Origin: JAEINY01 sp942490535
Lineage (GTDB): Bacteria > Bacteroidota > Bacteroidia > Bacteroidales > Marinilabiliaceae
Reading direction: 5' to 3'
DNA length: 64,000 nt
Assembly (NCBI GenBank): GCA_942490535.1
Contig: CALNXQ010000004.1
Span: 310,001-374,000, forward strand
The notes beneath the pieces were generated by a model. The model was given only the letters and a program-made list of their open reading frames with translations, did not search any database and had not been told where the DNA came from. Position 1 is the first letter of the stretch, and every line of letters starts with the position of its first letter. Position numbers and translations under genes: made by a program. This document shows positions 53,232-63,413 of this stretch, piece after piece.

Positions 53232-55463
53232 ATGAAATTACATCTTATTCGCTTTCTTTTATCTGTTTTACTATTTGTGATGGCGCAAGTGTTTTGGGCG
53301 CAGCGACCCAAAATAGGCCTGACGCTCAGTGGGGGTGGTGCTAAAGGTCTGGCGCACGTCGGCATTCTAAAAGCCATCGACCGGGCCGGTTTAAAGGTCG
53401 ATTACATCACCGGCACCAGTATGGGTAGTATCATCGGTGCCATGTATGCGGCCGGGTATTCGGGTGAACAGATTGAGAAGATTGCCGGTCAGCTCGATTG
53501 GGATAAATTATTAAGTGGTAAACCGTCCTATTACGATGTGAGTTTGGATGAAAAGGATGACTATGAAAACTATTCCATCACCATTCCTCATCGGAAATTA
53601 AAACCGGTGTTGTCAACAGGTTTGATTGAGTCGGAGGAGATCTGGCTGCAATTCTCCGAGATCTTCTTTCGGGTTAAGGAGGTGAAAGACTTCAAGGACT
53701 TTAATATACCGTTTCGTTGCATTGCCACCGATCTATCAACGGGTGAAGCTGTGATTCTGGATAAAGGAGAAATTGTGTATGCCATTCGGGCCAGCATGGC
53801 CTTACCGGGTGTGTTTCCGGCAGTGCAATATAACGACACGAAACTGGTGGATGGCGGTATCGTGCGTAATTTCCCTGTGAGTGATGCCAGGGAGATGGGA
53901 GCCGATTATGTGATCGGTGTGAACCTGTTCTCCGGCTTGTCACAAGCCGATGAAATACAGTCGGTGATGGATGTGATGTATCAAATCACCAATTACCGGG
54001 ATGCCGAAAGCTTGAAGCACGAGAAAGCCCTGTGTGATGTCGTGATTGAACCCCCACTTACCGATTATACCGCTGGTAGTTTTAGTGAGGTTCAAAAAAT
54101 CATTGACATTGGCAATGAAGTGGGCGAACAATACTATCCCTATTTCAAGCATTTGGCTGATTCACTCAATGTCATTGAGCCCGTTGCATTTGATCCTGCC
54201 GGTCGGCTGCCTCAGGATGAACCAGTGACGCTTGACCGCATTGAAGTGACTGGCCTGGAGCGTACCAGTGAGGCTCTATTATTGCAAAACCTGCATGTTA
54301 GTAGAGGCTTATCTTACACGGCGAAAGAACTGAGTCAGCGATTCCGCAACACCTATTCCAAATTAATCTATCAATACGTCTACTACGAGATTCAACCAAC
54401 CACACCGGGCCACGGAGTTTTGAAATGTGTGGTGAAAGAAAATGAGCTGAATAGCATCAGTGTCGGATTATCGTATCATTCCTTCACCAGTGCCGGGCTC
54501 ATAATGAATAACACCTGGCGTAATTTGTTGTGGGATAAATCCCGTACCAATGTAAAGCTAAATTTTAGCGAGAATTTCCGGGTACATCTGCAGCATCGTC
54601 AATCATGGGGACGACGCATGAATGACGCGGTGGATCTGTCCCTTCGTGTGGATCGTTTAAACATCCCCATATATGTGGGATCAAGTATTAATTATTTGTA
54701 TAAGGGGCATTTTTTCAAAGGGAGCATGCAGTATTATCACTTATTTAGCCCCCATTATAGCCTGGGTGCGGGTTTTAGTCGAAGTCATATCTACTTCAGT
54801 CCCACTGTATCTATCAGTTCACTCAAAGGTAATCTGAGCCGATCCACTTTGTTTATTAAATCGCATCATAACTCCTTGGATCGTCTTTTTTTGCCCATTA
54901 AAGGGCGACGGACGCTCATCGAGGCGAGCATGGACTTCAACCGGAAATATACCTATGAGGATAATGATGTAAGCCAACAAATAGATACCATGTTTCAACC
55001 GGATAATCCCCTATTTAAAGTGCAATTGAGCCACGTGGGGTACCATGCTCTTCATCCTAAACTCTCCTTGTTTGAAAAAGTGAATGTGGCTTACTCTGAA
55101 AACAGCACTGGAGTAATTTTCGATGATTTTATTTTGGGGGGTATGCAACAATTGATAGAGCCGCAAATTCCTTTTGCCGGTCTGAATGATGGACAAATCA
55201 GCACACATGCGGTAGCCGCGTTGGGAGTAGGGGCACAATACAATGTATTTGGTCAGTTTTATACATCTGTGCACCTGAATGGGGCATGTTATAACTTCGG
55301 CAATCCCTTTGAATCAAATCTCCTTGAAGATGCCAGGTACATCACCGGTGGGGCTCTGAGCCTCGGCTATTACTTGTCGGTTTTGCCCATTGAAATCGCC
55401 GTGATGTACTCACCCGAAATGGGAAAAGTGTATAATCATGTGCGCATTGGGTTTGTGTTTTAA
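53232..55463 (+). CDS. Patatin-like phospholipase with POTRA and outer-membrane barrel
   Basis: This 743-residue exported protein has a signal peptide ending VFWAQ. The patatin domain (25-300) has GGGAKG (34-39), nucleophile S63 in GTSMGS and the catalytic Asp in VDGGIVRNFP near residue 206. A POTRA-like segment follows (VTLDRIEVTGLERTSEALLL, about 335-400). The rest is a beta-barrel with alternating aromatic strands ending in VRIGFVF. This is the layout of PlpD-like proteins, where the barrel displays the lipase. Confidence 0.93.
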   Translation: MKLHLIRFLLSVLLFVMAQVFWAQRPKIGLTLSGGGAKGLAHVGILKAIDRAGLKVDYITGTSMGSIIGAMYAAGYSGEQIEKIAGQLDWDKLLSGKPSYYDVSLDEKDDYENYSITIPHRKLKPVLSTGLIESEEIWLQFSEIFFRVKEVKDFKDFNIPFRCIATDLSTGEAVILDKGEIVYAIRASMALPGVFPAVQYNDTKLVDGGIVRNFPVSDAREMGADYVIGVNLFSGLSQADEIQSVMDVMYQITNYRDAESLKHEKALCDVVIEPPLTDYTAGSFSEVQKIIDIGNEVGEQYYPYFKHLADSLNVIEPVAFDPAGRLPQDEPVTLDRIEVTGLERTSEALLLQNLHVSRGLSYTAKELSQRFRNTYSKLIYQYVYYEIQPTTPGHGVLKCVVKENELNSISVGLSYHSFTSAGLIMNNTWRNLLWDKSRTNVKLNFSENFRVHLQHRQSWGRRMNDAVDLSLRVDRLNIPIYVGSSINYLYKGHFFKGSMQYYHLFSPHYSLGAGFSRSHIYFSPTVSISSLKGNLSRSTLFIKSHHNSLDRLFLPIKGRRTLIEASMDFNRKYTYEDNDVSQQIDTMFQPDNPLFKVQLSHVGYHALHPKLSLFEKVNVAYSENSTGVIFDDFILGGMQQLIEPQIPFAGLNDGQISTHAVAALGVGAQYNVFGQFYTSVHLNGACYNFGNPFESNLLEDARYITGGALSLGYYLSVLPIEIAVMYSPEMGKVYNHVRIGFVF

Positions 55464-55599
55464 GGATAAATGGGTGTATGAAGATTTCCGTGATCCGTTT
55501 AAAAACTTTGAATTATATCGACTATTACAAGTTAACGAGGAAATAATATTCTATTTTTGCATATAATGGTTATTATTGATTCACATTAAAGTTAAAACT

Positions 55600-56196
55600 A
55601 TGAAATCATTCAAATTCCAGCGTCCATGGCTATTATCAGTAAGAGGAATCGCCCTTATTGTAATGGGTTTGGTGGCTATTATTCAACAACCTCATACCTT
55701 GCAGCCTTTATTGTTGATTTTTGCCTTGTTGTATGGGTTTAATATGTTTCTGGCATTGATCGAAACAATCGTGTTAAAACGTGAAAAACTGGCTGGTTTC
55801 GTTTTGGTGGGTACGCTTATTAATGTGCTGTTATTGCTATTATTTGTGGTGGCTTTTTTCAAATATGAATCGCCTTCAACAACTATCGAATCAGCAAGAT
55901 ATTTTGGATTATTTATCATCTTTTTAACGCTTTTTTGGGCTTTCATCACTGATGTGTTGGAATGGATTGCTTTGATACGTAAGAAGAATCGATTTGCAGC
56001 GGTGTTTCTAATTAATAGTATATTAACCTTGATGGTGGCTATCTTTTTTTACAGTTTTTTTGATGGGGTGAAAGAAATCAGTCTTCGTTACTTTGGGTAT
56101 TTAGCCATTGGAACTGGGTTAATCTTCTTTGTTATGCAGATGTTGTTGAACAATATTAGTAAACTGAATCAGGAAATAGAAGAAATGCAGAAGTAA
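55600..56196 (+). CDS. HdeD-like (DUF308-type) membrane protein
   Basis: A 198-residue protein with six membrane helices in three pairs, starting MKSFKFQRPWLLSVRGIALIVMG, which matches the opening of HdeD-like proteins. The C-terminal ISKLNQEIEEMQK is a short coiled coil. HdeD of enterics is linked to acid stress; the role here is unknown. It has AT-rich upstream DNA and stands alone. Confidence 0.72.
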   Translation: MKSFKFQRPWLLSVRGIALIVMGLVAIIQQPHTLQPLLLIFALLYGFNMFLALIETIVLKREKLAGFVLVGTLINVLLLLLFVVAFFKYESPSTTIESARYFGLFIIFLTLFWAFITDVLEWIALIRKKNRFAAVFLINSILTLMVAIFFYSFFDGVKEISLRYFGYLAIGTGLIFFVMQMLLNNISKLNQEIEEMQK

Positions 56197-56413
56197 CTAT
56201 TACAGATGGGGGAATTCTTTGTTTCCTTTCTTCGACTGAACGAAGAAAGGAAAGCCCGTGCGGCTTGTGCAGCTGAAAAAAATTTCTGATTAGTGGAAGT
56301 GATTTTAATGTGTTTTATTCCTGAAATTGGTGGTTAAAACCTAAAAATGATGTCAATATTAGAGAAATGAAACTATTCATGGCCAGTTATAGGCAAAAAA
56401 ATAAGATAAAGCA

Positions 56414-57164
56414 ATGATGCAAAAACTAATCCTGGCCACTCTTTTATTAGTCAGTGGCGTCCATTCCATCACTGCACAAAGCAATTCAGAAATATAGATT
56501 ACAGAAGATGTCCGGCTGACACATCTGCAAGACTCCGTGTTTGTGCACACCACCTGTGAGGAAAATGAAAGCTATGGTCGCGTGGGGTCCAACGGACTGT
56601 TGATCATTAGGCTGGGGCAAGCAGTGATGGTGGATACTCCTATGGGGGAGCCCAAAACGCGGCTCATCGCAGAATATTTAAGGGACTCATTGGGTGTCAC
56701 AATTAAAAACAAATAGCGGGTCATTATCATGTTGACTGTGTAGGTGGTTTGGATTATTTAAAAACCCTTGGCGTAGCATCCATCGCCAATGAAATGACCA
56801 TTACTAAATGTAAAGAAATGGGGATGCCCATCCCGACTGTTTCCTTTATGGATTCATTCAGTTTTGATTTCAATGGTGTAACCATTCAATGCCGGTATTT
56901 GGCGGGGGGCATTCGGTTGATAACATCACGGTTTATCTTCCTGATCAAAAGATTCTTTTTGGCGGTTGCCTGATTAAAAATTTAGCGGCCACTGATATTG
57001 GTGCCAATGGTGAATCGGTATTACAGGAATGGGATGTAACGGTACAACGCATCCTGAAGACGTATCAAGGCCCATTAACCGTTATTCCGGGTCATGGTAA
57101 CTGGGGCAGTGAAGCTTTATTAGTTCATACCGTGAAGTTGGCGGTACAGAAGAAAAATCAATGA
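56414..57164 (+). pseudogene. Decayed subclass B1 metallo-beta-lactamase
   Basis: The frame opens with a signal peptide (MMQKLILATLLLVSGVHS) but meets an in-frame TAG at 56495. The frame then shifts near 56713, after which HYHVDCVGGLDYLKTL shows the B1 metal motif HxHxDC. It shifts again near 56895, after which GGGHSVDNITVYLPDQKILFGGCLIKN and PGHGNWGS supply the remaining zinc ligands. With one stop and two frameshifts, no complete enzyme can be made. All pieces are collinear and of normal spacing, so decay seems fairly recent. Sequencing error could explain part of it. Confidence 0.88.
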
Positions 57165-57300
57165 TTATTTAGGACTGATTGCTTCAGAAATAGTTTGCTT
57201 TTCACCTTCCTGATACATATTTGGATATTGAGGATGGTGTAGCATAGAATGATAAAGCAGTTCAGGATGAATTAATTACTTCAGCAATAATTTTAATACC

Positions 57301-58209
57301 ATGAGACACCTACTTCTTTTTATGGCATTTATTGCCACGCACCCTTTGTTGTACGCGCAACAAGTACCTGATTTAAGTTATGACCCGGAACTGTCAAATC
57401 CGGCCTACCAAGCAGGAGAGGGATCCGTGATTTTTATCGATGAAGGACACCATAATTTTCACACCCTGGAGGGGCGATACAAACCTTTTTCAATGCTTCT
57501 GGAAAAAGATGGATACGTAGTGAAAAAGAGTACTGGAACATTTAAACGGACAGATTTGGATGCCTGTAAGATACTGGTTATTGCCAATGCTCTTAATGCC
57601 ATTAATGTTGATAACTGGGCCCTGCCAACTCCTTCGGCCTTTTCGGAAGAAGAAATGGCTGTTATACAGGATTGGGTGCTGGCCGGCGGCCGTTTATTTT
57701 TGATTGCCGATCATATGCCCTGGCCAGGCGCCGCGGAAGAGCTGGCAGCCCTGTTTGGGTTCCAATTCATAAATGGATTTAATATTGATGTGGTTAACCC
57801 TTCTTACTTTTGGCGAAGCAATGGAACCATTGTTGAAAGTGTCATTACATCAGGGCGTGATAGCTCCGAAATGATTCATCAGATCCCAAATACCGAGGGG
57901 CAAGCCTTCTCCTGTCCGGAGGATGCGCAACCCATATTAGTATTTAACTCGACCAGCATGATTCTATTGCCGGACACAGCCTGGAACTTTCCCAGTCATA
58001 CGCCCATGAAAAACATTGACGGATTGGCGCAGGGAGCTTTTAAGAAATATGGAGCGGGGAGAATTGTGGTGTTTGGCGAAGCCTCCATGTTTTCAGCACA
58101 AATTGGAGACCCTGGTCGACGCAAAATGGGAATGAATAAAGCGGATGCTAAAGATAACCACAAACTGCTGCTAAATATCATTCATTGGCTGGATGGAAAC
58201 CTTGATTAA
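57301..58209 (+). CDS. DUF4350-like exported protein
   Basis: This 302-residue protein has a signal peptide ending LLYAQ. VIFIDEGHHNFHTLEGRYKPFS, LVIANALN and VLAGGRLFLIADHMPWPG match the glutamine-amidotransferase-like fold (DUF4350/ThuA type). Histidines in EGHHNFHT and ADHMPWPG suggest a metal or active site. Function unknown. It stands alone after the B1 pseudogene. Confidence 0.75.
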   Translation: MRHLLLFMAFIATHPLLYAQQVPDLSYDPELSNPAYQAGEGSVIFIDEGHHNFHTLEGRYKPFSMLLEKDGYVVKKSTGTFKRTDLDACKILVIANALNAINVDNWALPTPSAFSEEEMAVIQDWVLAGGRLFLIADHMPWPGAAEELAALFGFQFINGFNIDVVNPSYFWRSNGTIVESVITSGRDSSEMIHQIPNTEGQAFSCPEDAQPILVFNSTSMILLPDTAWNFPSHTPMKNIDGLAQGAFKKYGAGRIVVFGEASMFSAQIGDPGRRKMGMNKADAKDNHKLLLNIIHWLDGNLD

Positions 58210-58565
58210 CCATCAAAAGCCGTGAGGTATGGAAATCCTCAAGAGCCATTGAAAAGTTGCTTATTCCTGGTAAATTAGTAATGGTTTGTATTTCAAGAGC
58301 CTGATTGTGCGATCCGATCATCACTCGCGATGTAGCGGGAGGATCGACTTAGAGAGATACTCCATATATTTATCAGGTGAGCTGCATGAGGGCTGCCAGT
58401 AAGATCAGTATATACTTTAAAAATTAGGTACTATGAAACCATTCAACCCTATAAAACGTGATCCCTCGTAGACGTTATACAAACAGTTATCTACCGTTTA
58501 TTGAATTATATTTTTACTGTACACCAATGAAAAGGAATTAAAGATTCCTTCCTGTCTGATAGATA
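58210..58565. other. Intergenic region, nothing recognised
   Basis: About 356 bp with no credible gene. Both flanking genes end here; no strong terminator was found. Confidence 0.4.
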
Positions 58566-59219
58566 CTATGATTTAACTGCGGCCGTATTTTCCCGTTCAA
58601 GAATAAATAAGATGTATACACTCAAAAGGGCGGCAAATAAGCACCAGGTGGAGATCATGTATTTGAGGTAGAATACTTTTGCTACTACAAATAAAAGCAA
58701 CATGAGTAAACCCAGGTAATTAATGGCTCGCCGGCTGGAGAATACAAAAGGAAAAACAGCGGGAAGCAAGTAAAAAATCCCGCTCCACCAATTAGTACTT
58801 TGAAAGTGACCCACGCTATAGTAAATATGGTGCTGGTCGATATGGGCCGTCACGGGGTAAAACAGCATGCGGTAGCCCAATAGGAACGACAAGGTCAACC
58901 CGGTGGCCAGGGCAAAGCCAATCAATCGTTTTCGTTTTGGGTGAGTCTCCATGGTAAAGACCGATAGTGGAATCCACACGGGCCATATGAGCTGGGCAAA
59001 TAGTAAGAAGCCATAAGTCGCAATAGTTTCTATTATCGGATAGCCATCATTAGCCAGTGCAACCCACAGCCAGCCTTCAAAAAACTGCTGCATGCCAAAA
59101 AGAAGTGGTACCATCGCAAAGAATATCTGCTCTTTTTTAGTGCTTTTTCGGACGGCTAACACACCAACGGTTGAAATGACGGCACTGGCTCCAAAACTGA
59201 CTTCGGCTGAAAAACACAT
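58566..59219 (-). CDS. DUF6629 membrane protein
   Basis: This 217-residue protein begins MCFSAEVSFGASAVISTVGV, the characteristic opening of the DUF6629 group. It has seven or so membrane helices (FFEGWLWVAL, FAQLIWPVWIPLS, LSFLLGYRMLFYP and others). Function unknown. It stands alone on the reverse strand. Confidence 0.78.
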   Translation of the reverse strand: MCFSAEVSFGASAVISTVGVLAVRKSTKKEQIFFAMVPLLFGMQQFFEGWLWVALANDGYPIIETIATYGFLLFAQLIWPVWIPLSVFTMETHPKRKRLIGFALATGLTLSFLLGYRMLFYPVTAHIDQHHIYYSVGHFQSTNWWSGIFYLLPAVFPFVFSSRRAINYLGLLMLLLFVVAKVFYLKYMISTWCLFAALLSVYILFILERENTAAVKS

Positions 59220-59395
59220 GATCGATTGGTTTAGATGATTAAAAGTAATATTTTTAGTTGAAATACCGGGTCAAAATAGAATGTCATAGGCATCAGCCAG
59301 CACACTCCAATAGATGCATTTTGTAATAGATGTAATTTGTTGTAATTTATTAAACTGAAGTCATCTCATTTTATTGATCATTTAAAACTTTTCAA

Positions 59396-59647
59396 ATGGA
59401 AATTATTGTAGTCATAATTATTGGAGCTGCCGCCGGTTGGCTGGGCAGCATGATCATCAAAGGCCATGGTCTTGGTATCATCGGGAACATCATCGTGGGA
59501 ATCCTGGGAAGCTATGTTGGCTTCTGGCTTCTAGGGAAAGTGGGTATCAATTTGGGAACAGGATGGATTGGCGCGATTCTGACAGGTGCAGTGGGTGCCA
59601 TTATTTTATTGCTACTACTAAATTTGTTTTATAAAGCACGAAAGTAA
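59396..59647 (+). CDS. GlsB/YeaQ/YmgE-family stress-response membrane protein
   Basis: This 83-residue protein has three glycine-rich membrane helices: IVVIIIGAAAGWLGSMIIKG, GIIGNIIVGILGSYVGFWLLG and WIGAILTGAVGAIILLLLLNL. This is the standard transglycosylase-associated (YeaQ) pattern. Members are induced in stationary phase or stress; their activity is not known. It is followed 115 bp later by a hairpin terminator. Confidence 0.92.
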   Translation: MEIIVVIIIGAAAGWLGSMIIKGHGLGIIGNIIVGILGSYVGFWLLGKVGINLGTGWIGAILTGAVGAIILLLLLNLFYKARK

Positions 59648-59762
59648 ATGTTTTTTAAGTAGGGAACACTTCTGGTACAAGTGTAATTCATATCATAACA
59701 GGATGTGATTTTCTTTGCATCGTTTGAAAATTGAGCATGAGTTGGCACATCATAAATACACT

Positions 59763-59797
59763 AAACCACCTCGTTAATTTAGAGGTGGTTTCTATTG
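59763..59797 (+). terminator. Hairpin terminator
   Basis: AAACCACCTC (59763-59772) pairs exactly with GAGGTGGTTT (59782-59791); the T tract is weak. Otherwise the 306-bp gap 59648-59954 holds nothing recognised. Confidence 0.65.
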
Positions 59798-59954
59798 ATA
59801 AGAATACCTTGTTTTAGATAAGCTAAATTGTTATTCACTGCTCTTAATATTGTTCAAAATTTGAATTTGCAAGTTATACGTGTGATTCAGCTCATGTAAT
59901 TAATGACAATGCAAATAATTATTATAAATTTGGAGCAGTCGATGAGTTACACCT

Positions 59955-60221
59955 ATGAATCCACTTACTAAATTACCTAACATCGGGCCCGTTTTGGCAG
60001 ATCAGCTCAACACCATTGGTGTTTGTACCGAACAAGATTTAAAGGAAATGGGCAGTGAAAATGCCGTCATTAAAATAGTTACGCTTGAGCATAGTGGGGT
60101 CTGCATAAACATGGTGTATGCGCTGGAAGGTGCCATACAAGGCATTCGGTGGCATGGTTTGAGCCGGGAGCGGAAAGAGGAGTTGAAAGTGTTTTTCAGG
60201 CGTGTTCAAGAAATGAAATAA
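59955..60221 (+). CDS. TfoX C-terminal domain protein
   Basis: An 88-residue stand-alone TfoX_C domain: LTKLPNIGPVLADQLNTIGV is the helix-hairpin-helix segment, then LKEMGSENAVIKI and MVYALEGAIQGIRWHGLSRERKEELKVF. Full-length TfoX/Sxy controls competence in Gammaproteobacteria; single-domain forms are common elsewhere with unknown role. Confidence 0.88.
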   Translation: MNPLTKLPNIGPVLADQLNTIGVCTEQDLKEMGSENAVIKIVTLEHSGVCINMVYALEGAIQGIRWHGLSRERKEELKVFFRRVQEMK

Positions 60222-60261
60222 CATTGTCCCTAATTACATATTTCCTATAGCTACCCTAGTT

Positions 60262-61089
60262 ATGAAAAAGTACTTTCTTCTTATCGCTGTTCTTGTTTTG
60301 CCCCTTTGGTGGGTGAGTGGCCAATCGCTGACATCCGCCAAAAGCGATGTGTATAAGCAATATGTACCCAAGTACGGTTTTCCTCGAAAAATCATTGAAA
60401 ACAATAGTTTTTATAATCGGTCGGGTGTTGAGCGGAAAAAGGAGGTAGTTGAATTTTCTATCGGTCTGGATACGATTCAGGAGACGCGCTATAAAGAGGA
60501 TCAACTTGATGCGCAACTGTTGTTTGTTTTTAACGAAAAAAAACAACTTATCTTTCGATCGTTCAGGAATAAAGTCCCTTTGTTTGGTTGGCAACAGGAG
60601 CAATCAACCTATATCTATAATAAAAATGGATTAGCGGAGATACGATCAATTGATGGAAAGACGCAATTAAAATCAGTAGCCCAAGTAATCTGTGATTCAT
60701 TGGGGCATCCCACTAGTTTCAAACTTTATGATGGGAAAGGCAATTTGATGGGATCAGAAACAGGGGAGTACCATTATGGTACAAATAAATGGACTTATCA
60801 GGTGTTTAATCCTTTTGTTGAACAAGTATCGAAACAAGAACTCGTGATAGAATCTGTTAAATCAGAAAAGAACAAGTATAATGAAAATGGGGATTGTATT
60901 CTGTACCCTCGGAATTGGGATAAGAATGATACTATTTATTTCCAGGTAGAATACAAATATGATGATCAAGGCAACTGGATAGAACAACGTATTTATGCCC
61001 TGGAGAAGGATGGTGAACAATTAACCAATAAGCGTCTGGATCGAAAATTTAAGCGAAAGATAAAGTACAATGAGTTGAGTCAGGAATAG
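60262..61089 (+). CDS. Exported YD-repeat-like protein
   Basis: This 275-residue protein has a signal peptide (MKKYFLLIAVLVLPLWWVSG). Strand-rich text such as STYIYNKNGLAEIRSIDGKTQ, KYNENGDCILYPRN and YKYDDQGNWIEQRIY resembles the YD/RHS-like or MORN-like strands of Bacteroidota exported proteins. No enzyme motif. Function unknown. Confidence 0.65.
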   Translation: MKKYFLLIAVLVLPLWWVSGQSLTSAKSDVYKQYVPKYGFPRKIIENNSFYNRSGVERKKEVVEFSIGLDTIQETRYKEDQLDAQLLFVFNEKKQLIFRSFRNKVPLFGWQQEQSTYIYNKNGLAEIRSIDGKTQLKSVAQVICDSLGHPTSFKLYDGKGNLMGSETGEYHYGTNKWTYQVFNPFVEQVSKQELVIESVKSEKNKYNENGDCILYPRNWDKNDTIYFQVEYKYDDQGNWIEQRIYALEKDGEQLTNKRLDRKFKRKIKYNELSQE

Positions 61090-61204
61090 TTTCCTGAATC
61101 CAAATATGAAAGGAGCATTTTAATTTTCAGTTAGGATGCCGGGTTTCCTAGAATTTGCATTTTATTTTGTTATACTGACCAAAGAAACTTTTATAAAATT
61201 ACAA

Positions 61205-61564
61205 ATGGAAGTGAATAAAGGCCTGCGTATTATCAATTATGGTATTGATGGATTGATTGTTTTTATTGGCGCGACATTAATAAGTATACCATTGTTTGAT
61301 TATTATATTGATATTCGGCTAATTTTAGCAATTATTTATTTTCTTTATTATTTCCTGTTTGAGTCTATCACTGGACGCACGCCGGGAAAGCTGCTTACTA
61401 AGACTAAGGTTGTTGATCGGTTGAATGCTAAACCTAAAATCTTAAGAGTCTTATTGCGGAGCCTTTTACGCTTTAATCCATTTGATTGGATGTCATACTT
61501 GTTTGGACAAGAGCAAGGAGGGCATGATCAGCTATCACGAACCAGGCTGGTAAAAGTGAAATGA
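61205..61564 (+). CDS. RDD-family membrane protein
   Basis: This 119-residue protein is from the ATG at 61205; the frame from 61136 adds 23 unlikely residues. The RDD pattern shows as RIINYGIDGLIVFIG, SITGRTPGKLLTKTKVVD and the closing NPFDWMSYLFGQE...DQLSRTRLV. It has three helices. Function is generally unknown. It is followed by a lipoprotein hydrolase 15 bp later. Confidence 0.82.
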   Translation: MEVNKGLRIINYGIDGLIVFIGATLISIPLFDYYIDIRLILAIIYFLYYFLFESITGRTPGKLLTKTKVVDRLNAKPKILRVLLRSLLRFNPFDWMSYLFGQEQGGHDQLSRTRLVKVK

Positions 61565-61579
61565 ATAAAGAGCAATTGC

Positions 61580-62197
61580 ATGAAAAAACTATACTACTTA
61601 GTAGTAAGTTGTATAATACTCTCCGCTTGTCAGGGAGAAGGCACAATTTACAACTTTCAAGCTGGCGATATCATTTTCCAGGCCTCTCAATCAGGGCAAA
61701 GTAAAGCGATTCAAATGGCAACGCATTCCCCCTACAGTCACATGGGAATCATTTACCGGCAAGGTGACGATTTCTATGTTTACGAAGCGGTTCAGCCGGT
61801 TAAACTGACACCTTTCAGTAATTGGGTAGCACGTGGGGAAGATGGGCATTATGTGGTGAAAAGGATGAAGGATTCAGAACATTTATTGACAGATGCAGCT
61901 TTAAGGAAAATGCGACAAGCAGGCGAAAAATATAAGGGTAAGGATTACGATTTGTATTTTGAATGGTCCGATGAACGCATTTATTGCTCCGAATTAGTCT
62001 GGAAGATTTATAAGGAGGCGCTTGACATAGAAATTGGTCAACTCCAGAAATTGAGTGATTTTGATTTAACACATGCGGTGGTTAAGGCTAAAATGAAGGA
62101 GCGCTATGGAGCAGCTATTCCAAGCGATGAAAGAGTGATTTCACCGGCTGCCATGTTTGATTCTGATAAATTAATAACCGTCTATAGCCATGAATAA
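61580..62197 (+). CDS. YiiX/NlpC-P60-type cysteine hydrolase lipoprotein
   Basis: A 205-residue lipoprotein (Cys17 in ILSACQG). The permuted papain-like fold shows as FQAGDIIFQ, catalytic H54 in PYSHMGIIY and catalytic C136 in RIYCSELVWKIY. Relatives act on peptide or lipid amide bonds in the envelope. It overlaps the following gene by eight bases, implying co-translation. Confidence 0.88.
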   Translation: MKKLYYLVVSCIILSACQGEGTIYNFQAGDIIFQASQSGQSKAIQMATHSPYSHMGIIYRQGDDFYVYEAVQPVKLTPFSNWVARGEDGHYVVKRMKDSEHLLTDAALRKMRQAGEKYKGKDYDLYFEWSDERIYCSELVWKIYKEALDIEIGQLQKLSDFDLTHAVVKAKMKERYGAAIPSDERVISPAAMFDSDKLITVYSHE

Positions 62198-62726
62198 TAA
62201 AATAAAAATCGAAATGTACCTCCAAGCACATGGGTTAACCGATTTCAAATGGATTGATCCCAAGGATATCATTGTCTCTCAATGGGTACGTGTGAAATGT
62301 GAGTTTGGCTGTAGTGATTACGGGCTGGGTACTTGTCCGCCAAATACACCATCGGTAGGTGAATGCAGAAAATTCTTCAAAGAATATAAGAATGCTCTGG
62401 TGATTCGTCTAAATAAGTTTGCAGACAAGGATAACTACCCTTCCAATTGGTCGCGTGAGATGACCAATAAGTTGCTGGAACTGGAGCGGCAAGTGTTTCT
62501 GCAAGGTTACCCAAAGGCATTCTTGCTGAATCAGACTTGTTGTTGCCTTTGTAAAGATTGCTCGGGTGACCGATTGGGGTGCAAGGATAAAAAGAATTCC
62601 CGTCCCAGTCCGGAGGCGTTTGCTGTAGATGTATATCAAACGGTTAAGAATTGTGGACTGGAAATAGCTGTTGTAAAGGAGAATCCTGGCGAGATGAACC
62701 GGATTGCGATGTTATTGATTGATTAA
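62190..62726 (+). CDS. DUF2284 cysteine-rich protein
   Basis: This 178-residue cytosolic protein has the conserved cysteine pattern C-EFGCSDYGLGTCPPNTP and QTCCCLCKDCSGDRLGCKDKK, which fits metal or Fe-S binding as in DUF2284. Function unknown. It overlaps the upstream hydrolase, so it is probably in one transcript. Confidence 0.85.
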   Translation: MNNKIKIEMYLQAHGLTDFKWIDPKDIIVSQWVRVKCEFGCSDYGLGTCPPNTPSVGECRKFFKEYKNALVIRLNKFADKDNYPSNWSREMTNKLLELERQVFLQGYPKAFLLNQTCCCLCKDCSGDRLGCKDKKNSRPSPEAFAVDVYQTVKNCGLEIAVVKENPGEMNRIAMLLID

Positions 62727-62763
62727 AGACAATATATTTAGAAGATAAAAAAAGCTAAGTTCT

Positions 62764-63399
62764 ATGAAGAAGACATTGTTGCTAATTGTTAGCGGTTTCC
62801 TCCTTTCCAATTTAATTGAGGCTCAAAACAAATACTTTTTTGGTATTAATGGGGGCACTAACTATTCTAATATTCGCGGAAATGAAATGGCTGAGGACAA
62901 TAAATCTGAATTTGGGTATTTGATAGGTGTATCCTTTGATTATTATTTAAAGGAGAATCTTTCATTGGCCGCCAATTTAAATTTTGAGCGAAAGAGTTTT
63001 AGCAATGAATTAATATTTGCAAATGAATCTGGAGATGGGATGATTCCAGTTGAATTTAGATTTAATGAAGATTATTTGGCATTTCCTGTTATGATTAAAT
63101 ATGAATTTGGAACCACCACCCATTTTTTTGTTAATGGAGGCCCCTTTTTAGCCTATGCATTGAGCTCCAAAGCCAAGTCAGATAATTTCCCAACGCAGAA
63201 TATATCCAGGAACAAGTTAGATTTGGGATTGACACTTGGTATGGGAACTGTTTTTTCAATTAATGAGAAGAACGATATAAGTATTGAGTTACGAGAAAAC
63301 TTAGGATTGGTGAATACTGCAGATGGACCCGTTATTAATAGCGGCAGTATTAAAACAAATAGCTTGAGTTTAGTTGTAAACTGGCGGTTAAAAATCTAA
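62764..63399 (+). CDS. PorT/OmpW-like outer-membrane beta-barrel protein
   Basis: This 211-residue protein has a signal peptide ending LIEAQ. An eight-strand barrel follows with YFFGINGGTNYSNIRG, FGYLIGVSFDYYL, LSLAANLNFERKSF, YLAFPVMIKYEFG and a final strand LSLVVNWRLKI. This is the porin-family/PorT-like pattern of Bacteroidota. The role is probably structural or unknown. Confidence 0.82.
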   Translation: MKKTLLLIVSGFLLSNLIEAQNKYFFGINGGTNYSNIRGNEMAEDNKSEFGYLIGVSFDYYLKENLSLAANLNFERKSFSNELIFANESGDGMIPVEFRFNEDYLAFPVMIKYEFGTTTHFFVNGGPFLAYALSSKAKSDNFPTQNISRNKLDLGLTLGMGTVFSINEKNDISIELRENLGLVNTADGPVINSGSIKTNSLSLVVNWRLKI

Positions 63400-63413
63400 A
63401 ATTTAAATTTCTA

